From positions 1 through 64,000 of the forward strand of contig JARLGU010000015.1 of the NCBI GenBank assembly GCA_031292625.1: a stretch of DNA of 64,000 bases, in the 5' to 3' direction. The position numbers and the translations under genes are program-made. The notes under the pieces were generated by a model, which saw only the letters and a list, made by a program, of their open reading frames with translations, made no database searches and had not been told where the DNA came from. Shown in pieces: positions 25,575 through 34,447 of the stretch. The number at the start of each line of letters is the position of its first letter. Positions within the stretch are counted from its first letter, which is position 1. This DNA is from Capsulimonadaceae bacterium (GTDB lineage Bacteria; Armatimonadota; Armatimonadia; Armatimonadales; Capsulimonadaceae).

Positions 25575-26600
25575 TCATTTGAATCCAGAGCCAACGATGT
25601 TCGCTGTTCCGTTCGCAAGACTCACCCGCCCATGCTGAAAGGATACGACCATGGACGCCGTTGAGGGGCGCGCATTATGGAGCCTTCTACCGAGCGTTAC
25701 CGGTTCGTTCCCCGTCACCTCGTACGACGCGGTCGAAACCTGATCCGGCACCGACGCGACATCGTTGTCGGGCGCTCGCTGCGCCTTCATGTCCGCAACT
25801 TTGGGCTCGACCGGCGTTGGGGTTGGCACATCCTGAGCTTCGTTCGCCGGTGCGGACGCCACGCGAGAGGTCTCGGACGGTATCGATGCTGTTGGGCCAG
25901 AGATCACTGACTGGTTAACGATCGGTTGACTTGCCACAAGTATGGGCTGCGATCTTGCGTCCTGATGCAGCCGGCGTGCGAGCACCGGCGCTCGCCGGGC
26001 CCCGGCGACGGATGCCGCAACGTTCGCCGGCTTTGCCGCCGGAGGACGCGCAGCCGTAGGCGCCGCGGACGCGGAGATGGCGCTATTTGCCTTTGAGTGC
26101 TCGACATCCGGCGCTGCAGGCAAAGGCGTGACCGGCGCGGTTATCGACGGTCGTTGAATCGGATTGTTTGCGACTACTACCGGACCCTGGACGTGGTGCA
26201 TCAGCATGACGCCGATTACGGCGGACAACGCACCAGCGCCGGCGAATGCCCAACCCGGCGTGAACGAGATACGCTGCGGTCTGCGACCGCGAACCTCTTC
26301 GGCGATCGCAATTCGCAACCTTGCGCTCATGTCGGGGGAAAGAATTGCTGCAGGACGCTCGGAAAGAGCGTGGCCGAAAAGCTGAGTTGCGGCGAGGCTT
26401 GCCCTGCACGAGGCGCAGCCATTGAGGTGTCCCTCAACAATCTGGCGGTGTCGCGGGTCAATCAGGCCGTCTGCGTATTCGGTCAGCAAGAGCTGATACC
26501 GCTCACAGGGATCACCGTTCGATGATCGGGTAGAGCGGCGGACGTTTAACAGCTTTAGCGCACGGTCTATTCGATGTTTGATAGATCTTGTCATGCCCAT
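25575..26600 (-). CDS. Zinc-finger (ZAS/HC2) anti-sigma factor, single-pass membrane protein
   Basis: A 341-residue protein. The cytoplasmic N-terminus has the zinc-binding anti-sigma motif H58-x3-C62-x2-C65 (GHLNGCASCRASL), the usual sigma-binding module. One membrane helix lies near 111-135 (PGWAFAGAGALSAVIGVML). The remaining 200 residues are outside the membrane and rich in Ala, Pro and Thr, probably a disordered stalk or sensor. The ATG at 26600 is chosen over a TTG at 26657 because the latter lies within an ECF-like promoter. No sigma factor gene adjoins it, which is unusual; the nearest ECF sigma in the window is at 9121-9825. Confidence 0.82.
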   Translation of the reverse strand: MGMTRSIKHRIDRALKLLNVRRSTRSSNGDPCERYQLLLTEYADGLIDPRHRQIVEGHLNGCASCRASLAATQLFGHALSERPAAILSPDMSARLRIAIAEEVRGRRPQRISFTPGWAFAGAGALSAVIGVMLMHHVQGPVVVANNPIQRPSITAPVTPLPAAPDVEHSKANSAISASAAPTAARPPAAKPANVAASVAGARRAPVLARRLHQDARSQPILVASQPIVNQSVISGPTASIPSETSRVASAPANEAQDVPTPTPVEPKVADMKAQRAPDNDVASVPDQVSTASYEVTGNEPVTLGRRLHNARPSTASMVVSFQHGRVSLANGTANIVGSGFK

Positions 26601-26649
26601 TGTCTCGCTTGCTAACGAAATTCGCTTCCGCTTGCTTCTCTTTGTAAAG

Positions 26650-26677
26650 TCAGACAAATGATCCGAATGAAAGTTCC
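26650..26677 (-). promoter_or_regulatory. ECF-type promoter upstream of the anti-sigma gene
   Basis: On the minus strand GGAACT (26672-26677) is followed after 16 bp by GTCTGA (26650-26655). GGAAC with a GTC-type -10 at this spacing is the usual ECF promoter form. It lies 50 bp before the ATG, suggesting control by an ECF sigma factor. Confidence 0.5.
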
Positions 26678-26810
26678 ATGATTCTTACGAACATTCCGAC
26701 TAAATTGACCTCAATCGGGAACCATATTTCCATTGTGCCTGTTGCCGCCCGCATTGCCGATGAGAATTGCGCCCTTCCTTGAGCATATTTTCGCCGGACC
26801 ACTTCGCGTA

Positions 26811-26819
26811 TGGTATAAT
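26811..26819 (+). promoter_or_regulatory. Extended -10 promoter for a probably leaderless gene
   Basis: TGGTATAAT has both the TGn extension and a perfect -10 (26814-26819). It ends 9 bp before the ATG at 26829, so the transcript should start at or next to the initiation codon. Confidence 0.6.
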
Positions 26820-26828
26820 CTGGCCGAT

Positions 26829-27113
26829 ATGGGAAACCCGAAATCGAAACCAGACGGATCGTTCCTCGGAAAAGGCGAGCTGAAGTTCAATCAGGCAGGC
26901 AACAATGCGCCATTGCCTGGCGAGAAGATCGCCGATGCGGCTCCCGCGCTCCTGTTTGGCGGACCAAAGAGATGGGCGGGTATCGCGATTATCATCGTTG
27001 CCCTGATTCTTTTGTTCGCTGTTTATAGCGCACACAACGGCAGCATGACCGCTGCCAGTCACCGTCAAGGCGTCGCCCCTGAGGCCCCAAGCGACAACCC
27101 GGACGTCAAGTAA
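26829..27113 (+). CDS. Small single-pass membrane protein of unknown function
   Basis: A 94-residue protein: a polar N-terminal half (GELKFNQAGNNAPLPGEKI), one strong membrane helix near 49-67 (WAGIAIIIVALILLFAVYSA) and a short hydrophilic tail rich in Pro and Asp. I recognise no family. A perfect extended -10 promoter immediately precedes the ATG, which supports this start and expression. The next gene, a nucleotidyltransferase fusion, begins 61 bp later and may be cotranscribed. Confidence 0.65.
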   Translation: MGNPKSKPDGSFLGKGELKFNQAGNNAPLPGEKIADAAPALLFGGPKRWAGIAIIIVALILLFAVYSAHNGSMTAASHRQGVAPEAPSDNPDVK

Positions 27114-27174
27114 GAACTTTCAATTTCGTCGATTACATAATTAGGAGCGCAATCATCCCCTGCGCAGGATCCCT

Positions 27175-29679
27175 ATGCAAGCGATTATCCTAGCAGGCGG
27201 CAGTGGCATGCCGCTAAGACCCCTTACCGCTCGCCAGCCTCGGTCCATGGTGCCCGTAGCGAATAAGCCTCTCGTGCACTACCAGATCGAGCTGCTGCGC
27301 CGCCATGGCGTCCTTGATATCATCGTTTGCGTCGACCAGCTTGCCGAAGTGTTCGACCGGCATTTCCAGGATCACGAATACCCCGGCACGACAATCCGGA
27401 TCCATCGCGACACGGAACCAAGGGGCACGGCGGGCGCGCTCAAGGGCGTCGAATCGCTGTTGACCTCGGACGAAGCGCTCGTGATTAATGGTCACATTCT
27501 TACGAATATGGATGTGACCGCCCTCATCAAATTTCACCGCAAGAATGCGGCGCTTACCACCCTTGCGCTATCTTCCGTTCCCGATCCGCTCCACTATGGG
27601 GTCGCCCTCGCGGACACGACGGGCCGGATTGTGCGGTGGGTCGAAAAGCCGAGCATGCTGGATGAGGCGCCGACGGACACGATTAACGCGGGTATCTATG
27701 TGATCGACCGCCAGGTGCTGGAGCAGATTCCGTCTGGCGTCGAATATTCGCTTGAACGCCATCTGCTGCCAAAGCTCGTCGCGAGCGACATGCCGCTGTA
27801 TGGTCTCGTCAGCGATGCGTACTGGCAGGACATTACGTCACTGCCCGACTATAGGCAGGCGCTCAGCGATATTCTCGAGGGCAAGGCCGACGCTCAGATC
27901 GGCGGGGTACTAGAGGGCGAACGTCTCTGGGTTTCCGCAAACACATCAATCCATCCGACCGCGGACATCTCTGGCCCAGTCGTCATCGGCCGCAATGTCA
28001 GTATCGGGCGCAATGTTAAAATTCGGGGTCCCGTGTCAATCGGAGCGAACTGCCGGATCGGGGACGACGCCGTGATCGATCAGTCGATCGTGTGGCGTGG
28101 TACGATTATCGAACCGAACGCCACGGTGAGCAACTGCATTCTGGGCGACGATTGCGTCATTAAAGAAGGCGCTGCGGTTCAAGAGGGCAGCGTGTTGGGC
28201 AACGGCGCCGTCGTTGCATCGTATCTGGCGAACCTTTCGACGGCTATTGAGGCGGAGCGACGGAGCCGTATCAAGTTTGGTACGGACGGATGGCGGGGAA
28301 TCATCGCGGATGACTTCACGGGCGAGAACGTTCGCCTCGTCTCGCAGGCAATTGTCAACTACTTCAAGGAGGACACCAGTCCTGGCGATCCGCTTGTTGT
28401 CGTTGGCTATGACAATCGGGCGCAGAGCGATTTTTTCGCGAGGCAAGCCGCGTCTGTCGTAGCCGCTGCCGGGTTGCGGGCGGTGCTCACGACGGAACCT
28501 TGCTCGTCGCCGGCTGTCTCTTACATGGCGAAGTTTTTGCATGCGCGCGGCGGCATAATGGTCACCGCGTCGCACAATCCCCCTTCGTTCAACGGCCTCA
28601 AGGTCAAAGCCTATTATGGCGGTTCGGCGTCGCCCGCGATCATCACAAGCATAGAACGCCAACTGCACAGGCTGGTCGATTCGGGAGCCGCTCCAGAAAT
28701 TGTGCCGGCTGGACTTATGATCGATGAACGGGACTTTCGGCCGTCCTACCTTGGGCACCTTGAATCGCTTGTCGATCTCGACGCAATTCGAGACGCGGGT
28801 CAGAAGATCGTAATCGATCCGATGCACGGAAGCGGTTCGGGTTACCTATCGTCGATTCTTCTGAAGGCGGGCTGCGAAGGCCTTATCGAAATCCGTTCGG
28901 ATCGCAATCCCTATTTCGGAGGGATCAACCCCGAGCCCATTATGCCGAACATGCAGGCTCTCGTCGATGCGGTCCGCGCGCACGGGGCAGATGTTGGCAT
29001 CGCGCTGGACGGCGACGCGGATCGGGTAGGGGCCGTAGACAGCGAAGGGCGCTTCGTGGATTGCCATCGAATCTTCGCGGTGCTTTTGCGCCACCTTGTC
29101 GAGCAGCGAGGATGGCGGGGCGGAATCGTGAAAACCGTCTCAACGACTCGTATGATCGACAAGCTCGCGCGCAAATACGACCTGCCCCTGTACGAGACGC
29201 CGATTGGCTTCAAGCATATCTGCGATCTTATGCTCCAGGAGGATATCCTGATCGGGGGCGAGGAGTCCGGCGGAATAGGCGTCAAGAACCATATTCCGGA
29301 GCGCGATGGCGTGCTAATGGGCTTGTTAATCCTGGAAGCGATGGCGAAATCCGGCAAGCGGCTCGAGGAGCTAATCGCCGGCGTCATGGCCGAAGTGGGC
29401 GTCCACGAATACGCCCGAGTCGATATGCATCCTGCGCCAAGTCGCATGCACACGATTATTTCTACTCTGCAGTCTTTCAAACCCGCCGAGGTTGCCGGTC
29501 AGCCGGTCGCCGATGTCTCACGCAAGGATGGCGTCAAGGTGAATTTCCAAGATGGCGCCTGGTTGCTTCTGAGGCCGTCGGGCACCGAACCGGTCGTTCG
29601 CGTTTATGCCGAGGCGTCGTCGCAAGAGCGAGTCAAGGCGCTGCTAGATGCCGGCATCGGAATCGTCGACGCTGCATAG
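27175..29679 (+). CDS. Sugar nucleotidyltransferase / phosphomannomutase fusion with altered nucleotide motif
   Basis: An 834-residue fusion. Residues 1-230 resemble mannose-1-phosphate guanylyltransferase, 240-350 form left-handed beta-helix hexapeptide repeats (PVVIGRNVSIGRNVKI), and 375-834 form a phosphomannomutase/phosphoglucomutase. The mutase has the active serine in TASHNPPSFNG (near 463), metal-binding DGDADR (near 612), sugar-binding GGEESGG and phosphate-binding RPSGTEP. The transferase signature, normally GGxGTRLRPLT with PKPM, reads GGSGMPLRPLT and PRSMVP here, so the conserved Thr-Arg and Lys are lost and GTP use may be impaired. The family makes GDP-mannose for surface polymers. 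The ATG lies close to AGGAT. Confidence 0.87.
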   Translation: MQAIILAGGSGMPLRPLTARQPRSMVPVANKPLVHYQIELLRRHGVLDIIVCVDQLAEVFDRHFQDHEYPGTTIRIHRDTEPRGTAGALKGVESLLTSDEALVINGHILTNMDVTALIKFHRKNAALTTLALSSVPDPLHYGVALADTTGRIVRWVEKPSMLDEAPTDTINAGIYVIDRQVLEQIPSGVEYSLERHLLPKLVASDMPLYGLVSDAYWQDITSLPDYRQALSDILEGKADAQIGGVLEGERLWVSANTSIHPTADISGPVVIGRNVSIGRNVKIRGPVSIGANCRIGDDAVIDQSIVWRGTIIEPNATVSNCILGDDCVIKEGAAVQEGSVLGNGAVVASYLANLSTAIEAERRSRIKFGTDGWRGIIADDFTGENVRLVSQAIVNYFKEDTSPGDPLVVVGYDNRAQSDFFARQAASVVAAAGLRAVLTTEPCSSPAVSYMAKFLHARGGIMVTASHNPPSFNGLKVKAYYGGSASPAIITSIERQLHRLVDSGAAPEIVPAGLMIDERDFRPSYLGHLESLVDLDAIRDAGQKIVIDPMHGSGSGYLSSILLKAGCEGLIEIRSDRNPYFGGINPEPIMPNMQALVDAVRAHGADVGIALDGDADRVGAVDSEGRFVDCHRIFAVLLRHLVEQRGWRGGIVKTVSTTRMIDKLARKYDLPLYETPIGFKHICDLMLQEDILIGGEESGGIGVKNHIPERDGVLMGLLILEAMAKSGKRLEELIAGVMAEVGVHEYARVDMHPAPSRMHTIISTLQSFKPAEVAGQPVADVSRKDGVKVNFQDGAWLLLRPSGTEPVVRVYAEASSQERVKALLDAGIGIVDAA

Positions 29680-29786
29680 GCGGGTCGCGCAACTCCGTTC
29701 GTTCCCCTTACCATTTGCTGCCTATCCTTGAAGGAATACGCAACGTCTCCGTCCAACCTATGCCTTGTGTCAGGGGGCGCGTTTGG

Positions 29787-30815
29787 ATGAACCTCGTTCG
29801 GAAGATCGGACAGATGCTCGTGTATGGGTGGGGCGGCGAATTGCCCGAAGAAAGCCGTTCCATAAATCGGCACGCGCGAGCACTGATTGATGAGTTTCAT
29901 GTTGGCGGCATCGTGTTGATGGGCCGCAATGTCGAAGGAAATTCCCCTGAGCGCATGCACGCGATCGTCGATGAGTTTCAGGCAATGTCCACGGCGACGG
30001 AGATGCCTCCGTTGCTTGTCGCCGTGGATCAGGAAGGCGGCCGCGTTGCGCGCTTTGCTCCTCCGCATTTTCGAACTTATCCAAGCGCGGCGACTCTTGG
30101 AGAAGCCGCCGATGAAGCTGCCGTGCGGCGTAATGGACGCGCGATCGGGACGGAACTGAGTTCCGTCGGGGTCAACTGGGTGCTTGCACCCGTTCTCGAT
30201 GTGAACAATAACCCCGCGAACACCGTGATTGGCGATCGTTCGTACGGCTCGGATCCGGACCTTGTCGCAAGGCTTGGAGTTGCCGCGCTCAAGGGGCTGC
30301 AGGACGAAGCGGGCCTACTCGCTTGCGGCAAGCATTTTCCGGGCCATGGCGACACGGAAACAGATTCTCACCGTTCGCTGCCTGTCATACGGCACGGACG
30401 CGAGCGTCTTGACGCAATCGAACTCAAACCGTTCCGCGCGGCGATCGATGCTGGGATCGGTTCGATCATGTCGTCGCACATTCTGTTTCCGGATCTCGAC
30501 CCCGAATATCCCGCGACCCTATCGCCGAAGATCCTTAACGGATTGCTCCGGGAGGAACTCGGCTTTGACGGCCTCATTGTAACAGACGATATGGAGATGA
30601 AGGGGCTAGCATCGTGGAGCCCTGCCGAAGCCGCGGTGCGAGCCGTGATTGCGGGCGCGGACATGCTGCTCGTCTGCCACACGTACCGTACGCAGCGAGC
30701 CATTATCGATGCCCTGGTGGACGCGGCGACGAGCGGCCGGCTCTCCGAGGAGCGCATCGACGAGGCGAACCGGCGCATCGCGCTTGCGAAGAAGCGCTGG
30801 GTCGTCGCGGACTAA
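29787..30815 (+). CDS. nagZ: Beta-N-acetylhexosaminidase, glycoside hydrolase family 3
   Basis: A 342-residue NagZ-like enzyme that releases GlcNAc from peptidoglycan fragments during wall recycling. The signature KHFPGHGDTETDSH (near 182-195) contains the NagZ catalytic loop with the Asp-His general acid pair. The nucleophile Asp is in VTDDMEMKG near 267. VDQEGGRVARF (near 75) and DRSYGSDP are further family blocks. The ATG at 29787 follows AGGGGG by 9 bp; the open frame extends upstream to 29061 but that part lies antiframe to the preceding mutase gene. No signal peptide is present, so it is cytoplasmic. Confidence 0.93.
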   Translation: MNLVRKIGQMLVYGWGGELPEESRSINRHARALIDEFHVGGIVLMGRNVEGNSPERMHAIVDEFQAMSTATEMPPLLVAVDQEGGRVARFAPPHFRTYPSAATLGEAADEAAVRRNGRAIGTELSSVGVNWVLAPVLDVNNNPANTVIGDRSYGSDPDLVARLGVAALKGLQDEAGLLACGKHFPGHGDTETDSHRSLPVIRHGRERLDAIELKPFRAAIDAGIGSIMSSHILFPDLDPEYPATLSPKILNGLLREELGFDGLIVTDDMEMKGLASWSPAEAAVRAVIAGADMLLVCHTYRTQRAIIDALVDAATSGRLSEERIDEANRRIALAKKRWVVAD

Positions 30816-30868
30816 TTCGCGCGCACCTCGTCTTACTGCGAGGGTGTGTATGAATTGAAAGGCCTTCT

Positions 30869-31049
30869 AAGACGGCTCCTGGGCCGCCGTGGCCGTTTTT
30901 GGAAAAGGGTCGGCGCAGCGATTTCATGACTTCGCGATACGTGCTGCTATCGGACACTTGCGGCAAATGGCTGTACCCGTGTTGACGCGGCCTCGCCGAT
31001 CGACGCCGTTAACGAGATGCGGGCAAAAAAAATGCTCGCGAGCCGTCCT
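30869..31049 (-). repeat. MITE-like element, copy 2 (181 bp, divergent)
   Basis: AAGACGGCTC (30869-30878) and GAGCCGTCCT (31040-31049) bound the element. Read on the minus strand it carries one internal unit (CGTCAACACGGGTACAGCC) and the tail ATGAAATCGCTGCGCCG, matching copies 1 and 3 in order. It has more substitutions than the others. It fills most of the 318-bp gap between nagZ and the esterase gene. Confidence 0.7.
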
Positions 31050-31133
31050 AGGTCTTTCTCGCAACGCCGATTAATTACAACCCAACTGAGTTTTAAGCCT
31101 GCCCGCTGAGGCCGCTCAGGGAATGGCAATGTT

Positions 31134-32456
31134 ATGAATAGATTTCCCATGAATAAATCCCCCTACGTCGCGCTTCTGCTGGCTTTTGCCGTCGTTTGCC
31201 CGTTCGCGCAGGCGCAGACAATCAGGCTTGCCCCGTCGCACAGCAATGGCGTCTACGCGATCGGCGAGCAGGTTATCTGGAACGTGACGGTTGAAGGCGG
31301 CGATCCGAACACGGTCGCCGGGTCTCATTATAAAGTTTCACTTGGCGGGGGGAAGATCCTGGCGCAAGGGGATCTCGATCTCTCAAAGGGCGTCGCCCAG
31401 ATCGTCTACAATGCGGATCAGGCCGTTTCGTATCTCGCGGAGGTGACGGCGACGATTGACGGCAAGTTGACGAAGTCGTACGGCGGCGCTGTTGCGGCCC
31501 CCGATCGCGTAACGCCCTCGATGCCGCGTCCGGCGGATTTCGATGCGTTCTGGGCGAGCAAGATCGCCGAACTTCGCGCCGTTGCGCCGGATCCCGTCGT
31601 TGAACGCGGCGACAGCGGCGTCCAGGGCGTTGTCTATGAAACGGTTACCCTCGCAAATGTCGGCGGGGCGCGGATTCACGCGCAGATCGCGTACCCTGAG
31701 AATGGGAAACACCTGCCAGCGGAGATTACGTTGCAATGGGCGGGGGTTTATGCTCTTCCAAAGACGAATGTAACGAACTTGGCCAGGCAGGGTTGGTTCG
31801 CCGTTGATGTCATGGCGCACGATCTGCCTCTTAATATGCCCGCTGACTTTTACGTCAACGCCGGCAACACGACGCTTAAGAACTACCCGGCGTTTGGGAA
31901 GGATGATCGCAACACGAGCTACTTCCTGAAGATGGTCCTCGGAGATGTCCGCGTGGCGGATTATGTGCGAACGCGGCCGGAATGGGATGGGAAGACCCTT
32001 GTGGCGCTGGGAACGAGTCAGGGCGGCTTCCAGACCATCGCGCTGGCCGGGCTCTACCCGCAGATCACCGAGGCGATGGCTCTCGTCCCGGCATGCTGCG
32101 ATCAGACGGCAACACTCGTCGGACGAGGCCCGTGTTGGCCTAATTGGCTTGGCCGTCAAACGGACACAAATGCCTCCGCCTTGAAAGAGGCGTGCCGCTA
32201 TTACGATTCTGTGAACTTCGCAGCCAAGATTCACGTTCCGACCCTTGTCGGAATCGGTTTGATCGACGTCACGAGCACGCCCACCGGGGATCTGGCCATG
32301 GCCAATCAGCTTGCCGGTCCGAAGGAAGTCGTTCTCTTGCCGCTGTCGAACCATCACGGCGACGGCAATACACAGGCCGCCTATAACGTCCGGCTGAACG
32401 AGTGGCTGAACGCGATCAAGGCTGGGCGTCAGCCGGATGTGCGTGGGGCGAATTGA
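31134..32456 (+). CDS. Secreted acetyl xylan esterase / cephalosporin-C deacetylase family (AXE1)
   Basis: A 440-residue secreted alpha/beta hydrolase. The signal peptide (SPYVALLLAFAVVCPFAQAQ) is followed by an N-terminal beta domain (about 25-125) and the AXE1 domain beginning RPADFDAFWASKIAELRA. The nucleophile is in GTSQGGFQ near 297, the Asp is in IGLIDVTSTPTG near 379 and the His in SNHHGDGN near 408. The family deacetylates xylan or small acetylated sugars. The start may be 31134 or the ATG at 31149; both keep the signal peptide. A repeat element lies directly upstream, and no sugar-utilisation operon surrounds it. Confidence 0.88.
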   Translation: MNRFPMNKSPYVALLLAFAVVCPFAQAQTIRLAPSHSNGVYAIGEQVIWNVTVEGGDPNTVAGSHYKVSLGGGKILAQGDLDLSKGVAQIVYNADQAVSYLAEVTATIDGKLTKSYGGAVAAPDRVTPSMPRPADFDAFWASKIAELRAVAPDPVVERGDSGVQGVVYETVTLANVGGARIHAQIAYPENGKHLPAEITLQWAGVYALPKTNVTNLARQGWFAVDVMAHDLPLNMPADFYVNAGNTTLKNYPAFGKDDRNTSYFLKMVLGDVRVADYVRTRPEWDGKTLVALGTSQGGFQTIALAGLYPQITEAMALVPACCDQTATLVGRGPCWPNWLGRQTDTNASALKEACRYYDSVNFAAKIHVPTLVGIGLIDVTSTPTGDLAMANQLAGPKEVVLLPLSNHHGDGNTQAAYNVRLNEWLNAIKAGRQPDVRGAN

Positions 32457-32606
32457 CAGGCGCGTGCCGGACTAGGTTCGAGATGTTGGCGCTATTTCGT
32501 GATGAGATCATATCATTCCCGGTCGCCCAGCCTGAAGTCGGCTAATACATCTGAACAAGATATGGAATTGGACGGCATGCCGCTTATGTCGTAAGTGGGG
32601 AAACTG

Positions 32607-33515
32607 ATGAAAGCAGCGCAGTTCAGCCGGTACGGTGGTCCTGAGGTCCTAGAGATCGTGAACCTTCCCGACCCGCATGCGGGGCCCGGACAGGTTCGGA
32701 TCGTTGTGCACGCGGCCGGCATCAATGCGACGGAGTGGAAGCTGCGCAAGGGCGTGCTGAATTTCGGCGATGGGCTGCCGCAGACGACGGGGCGTGACGT
32801 GTCGGGCGTCGTCGACGAGGTTGGTGAAGGTGTTGCGGATGTCGCTGTCGGCGACCGGGTATTCGGCGTCTCCGACGATGGAGCCGGGGCCGCGGAACTC
32901 GCTCTCGTGACCAATCGCTCTCCTATCCCGCCATCGCTCGGTTTCGTCGACGCAGCCGCTCTCCCCGTCGCGCTCGAAACGGCCACGCGCAGCCTGGACG
33001 AACTCGGCGTCGGCCGCGGAGCTACCCTGCTAATAAACGGCGCCGCAGGCGGGATCGGCAGCACCGCCGTTCAGCTTGCGATCGCCCGCGGAGCGCGCGT
33101 GATCGGCGCCGCCAGTACCACCAACCACGACTACCTTCGCCTCCTCGGCGCGGAGCCTGTGGCCTACGGCGAAGGCCTGGCCGAAAGAGTGCGAGTCCTC
33201 GCGTCCGATGGCGTCGACCTCGCGCTCGACGTCGCCGGAAGCGGCGTGCTGCCCGAGTTGATCGATCTTGCCGGCGGCCCGCAGAACGTGGTGACATTGT
33301 CCGACATCGACGGCGCGACGCAGCACAATGTGCGCTTTAGCAACGGCTATCACGGCCACGCATTTCACGCGCTTGCTGAAATAGGATCGCTCATCGAAGC
33401 CGGGCGTTTTTGGCTTCCCGTCGAGCGAACTTATCCACTCGACCAGATCTCGGAAGCGCACCGAGTCATTGAGGCAGGGCACGTTCGAGGCAGGCTGGTG
33501 CTGGTAATCGTCTGA
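32607..33515 (+). CDS. Zinc-independent MDR oxidoreductase (quinone oxidoreductase-like)
   Basis: A 302-residue medium-chain dehydrogenase/reductase without the catalytic or structural zinc cysteines. The N-terminal GroES-like domain (MKAAQFSRYGGPEVLEIV, then HAAGINATEWKLRKG) is followed by a Rossmann domain with LLINGAAGGIGSTAVQLAIA, the NADPH-binding AAxGxxG motif. This is the quinone oxidoreductase/CAA43600-like class, reducing quinones or enones with NADPH. GGGGA precedes the ATG at 32607. The gene stands alone, with a hairpin after it and a convergent gene beyond. Confidence 0.88.
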   Translation: MKAAQFSRYGGPEVLEIVNLPDPHAGPGQVRIVVHAAGINATEWKLRKGVLNFGDGLPQTTGRDVSGVVDEVGEGVADVAVGDRVFGVSDDGAGAAELALVTNRSPIPPSLGFVDAAALPVALETATRSLDELGVGRGATLLINGAAGGIGSTAVQLAIARGARVIGAASTTNHDYLRLLGAEPVAYGEGLAERVRVLASDGVDLALDVAGSGVLPELIDLAGGPQNVVTLSDIDGATQHNVRFSNGYHGHAFHALAEIGSLIEAGRFWLPVERTYPLDQISEAHRVIEAGHVRGRLVLVIV

Positions 33516-33537
33516 GGGCAGCGCTTCAGAACTCATC

Positions 33538-33562
33538 TCCGATGAAGCTATGCCTCATCGGA
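33538..33562 (+). terminator. Terminator-like hairpin between convergent genes
   Basis: TCCGATGA (33538-33545) pairs with TCATCGGA (33555-33562). It lies between two converging genes and has no strong T-run. Confidence 0.45.
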
Positions 33563-33610
33563 GGATTGGGCATGATCGAGACTATGCGGTATATACGGGC
33601 CACGGTCAGC

Positions 33611-34336
33611 TTACGCTTTTCGCCGTGACCGTGCGCCAAGAAGCATGTATTGTGCTCGCTTCTCCGGCGAGAAGCGCTCGATGGCGTAGCGGAGCATCGT
33701 TCGCGGCATGCGTTCTCCATGTCCATCTAAAAATGCGCACAGCGCTTCGGTAGAACAGCGCTTTCCGGCTTCGCGCAGCATCCAGCCGACCGCTTTGTGG
33801 ATTAAATCGTGCGAGTCGCCCAGGAGCGCTTCCGCGATGCGGAAGGTTTCCGACGGATCGCCCAGCTTGATATAGTGGTACGTCGCTAGAATTGCGATGC
33901 GCCGCTCCCACACGCTTGCCGATTGCGCTAGCGTGGTTAGCGGGGTCTTGTCTCGGTCGCGCAGATAGGGACCGACGATATGCTCTGCGGAGCAATCGAC
34001 CAGATCCCAGTTATTGACGCGATCCGTGTGAGCGAGATAAAAGCGATAGATCGCTGCGCGACTCGTTTCGTCAGCGATAGGATACTGCAGCGTGAGGATC
34101 AGAAGGGCGACGAGGCGGTCCTCGTGAACGCGGCTATCGAGAAGCACGCCGATTTCATCGAGACCGAGATGCCGGTAGCGTTTGGCGAGTGCCCGGGTCT
34201 TGTCAACCACAATGCCTAGAAATTGGTCGCCCTCGCCGTATTGACCGGGGCCGGTTTTGAAGAACCCGCTGAGGATTTTGGCCTTTTCGGGATCGGCGAG
34301 TTCTCGGAGGTCTTGTTGTATGTTCGCAACGGTCAT
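33611..34336 (-). CDS. AlkD-like DNA alkylation repair protein
   Basis: A 241-residue HEAT-like repeat protein of the AlkD family, DNA glycosylases that remove positively charged alkylated bases. Family blocks visible are YHLGLDEIGVLLDSRVHEDR-like pairing (seen as GVLLDSRVHEDRLVALLIL near 65), NNWDLVDCSAEHIVG near 115, and the W-R-R segment SVWERRIAILATYHYIK near 150, which carries the Trp and Arg of the DNA-binding groove. SHDLIHKAVGWMLREAGKR near 185 is also characteristic. The ATG at 34336 is chosen because the protein family begins near there and a TATCAT -10 ends 6 bp upstream, which implies a leaderless mRNA. Confidence 0.85.
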   Translation of the reverse strand: MTVANIQQDLRELADPEKAKILSGFFKTGPGQYGEGDQFLGIVVDKTRALAKRYRHLGLDEIGVLLDSRVHEDRLVALLILTLQYPIADETSRAAIYRFYLAHTDRVNNWDLVDCSAEHIVGPYLRDRDKTPLTTLAQSASVWERRIAILATYHYIKLGDPSETFRIAEALLGDSHDLIHKAVGWMLREAGKRCSTEALCAFLDGHGERMPRTMLRYAIERFSPEKRAQYMLLGARSRRKA

Positions 34337-34342
34337 GTGGCT

Positions 34343-34348
34343 ATGATA
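34343..34348 (-). promoter_or_regulatory. -10 element for a probably leaderless alkD-like gene
   Basis: TATCAT on the minus strand ends 6 bp before the ATG at 34336. There is no Shine-Dalgarno sequence at this start. Confidence 0.45.
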
Positions 34349-34363
34349 GCCGGTTTGTTGCGG

Positions 34364-34399
34364 AAAAAGAGCGCCCTTGCCTTGCGGCGGGGCGCTCTT
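34364..34399 (-). terminator. Rho-independent terminator of the pnt operon
   Basis: AAGAGCGCCC (34367-34376) pairs with GGGCGCTCTT (34390-34399). On the minus strand the stem runs directly into a run of five T. A second hairpin, AACTTCCTC/GAGGAAGTT at 34407-34433, lies between it and the pntB stop. Confidence 0.78.
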
Positions 34400-34447
34400 C
34401 AAAGGCAACTTCCTCCCGTAAAGAGAGGAAGTTGATGTAAGCGGTGA

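Noticed and set aside
29061-29786. N-terminal extension of NagZ over the preceding gene
   Set aside because: It is an out-of-frame reading of the phosphomannomutase sequence, rich in Arg and without family similarity; a good ribosome site precedes 29787.
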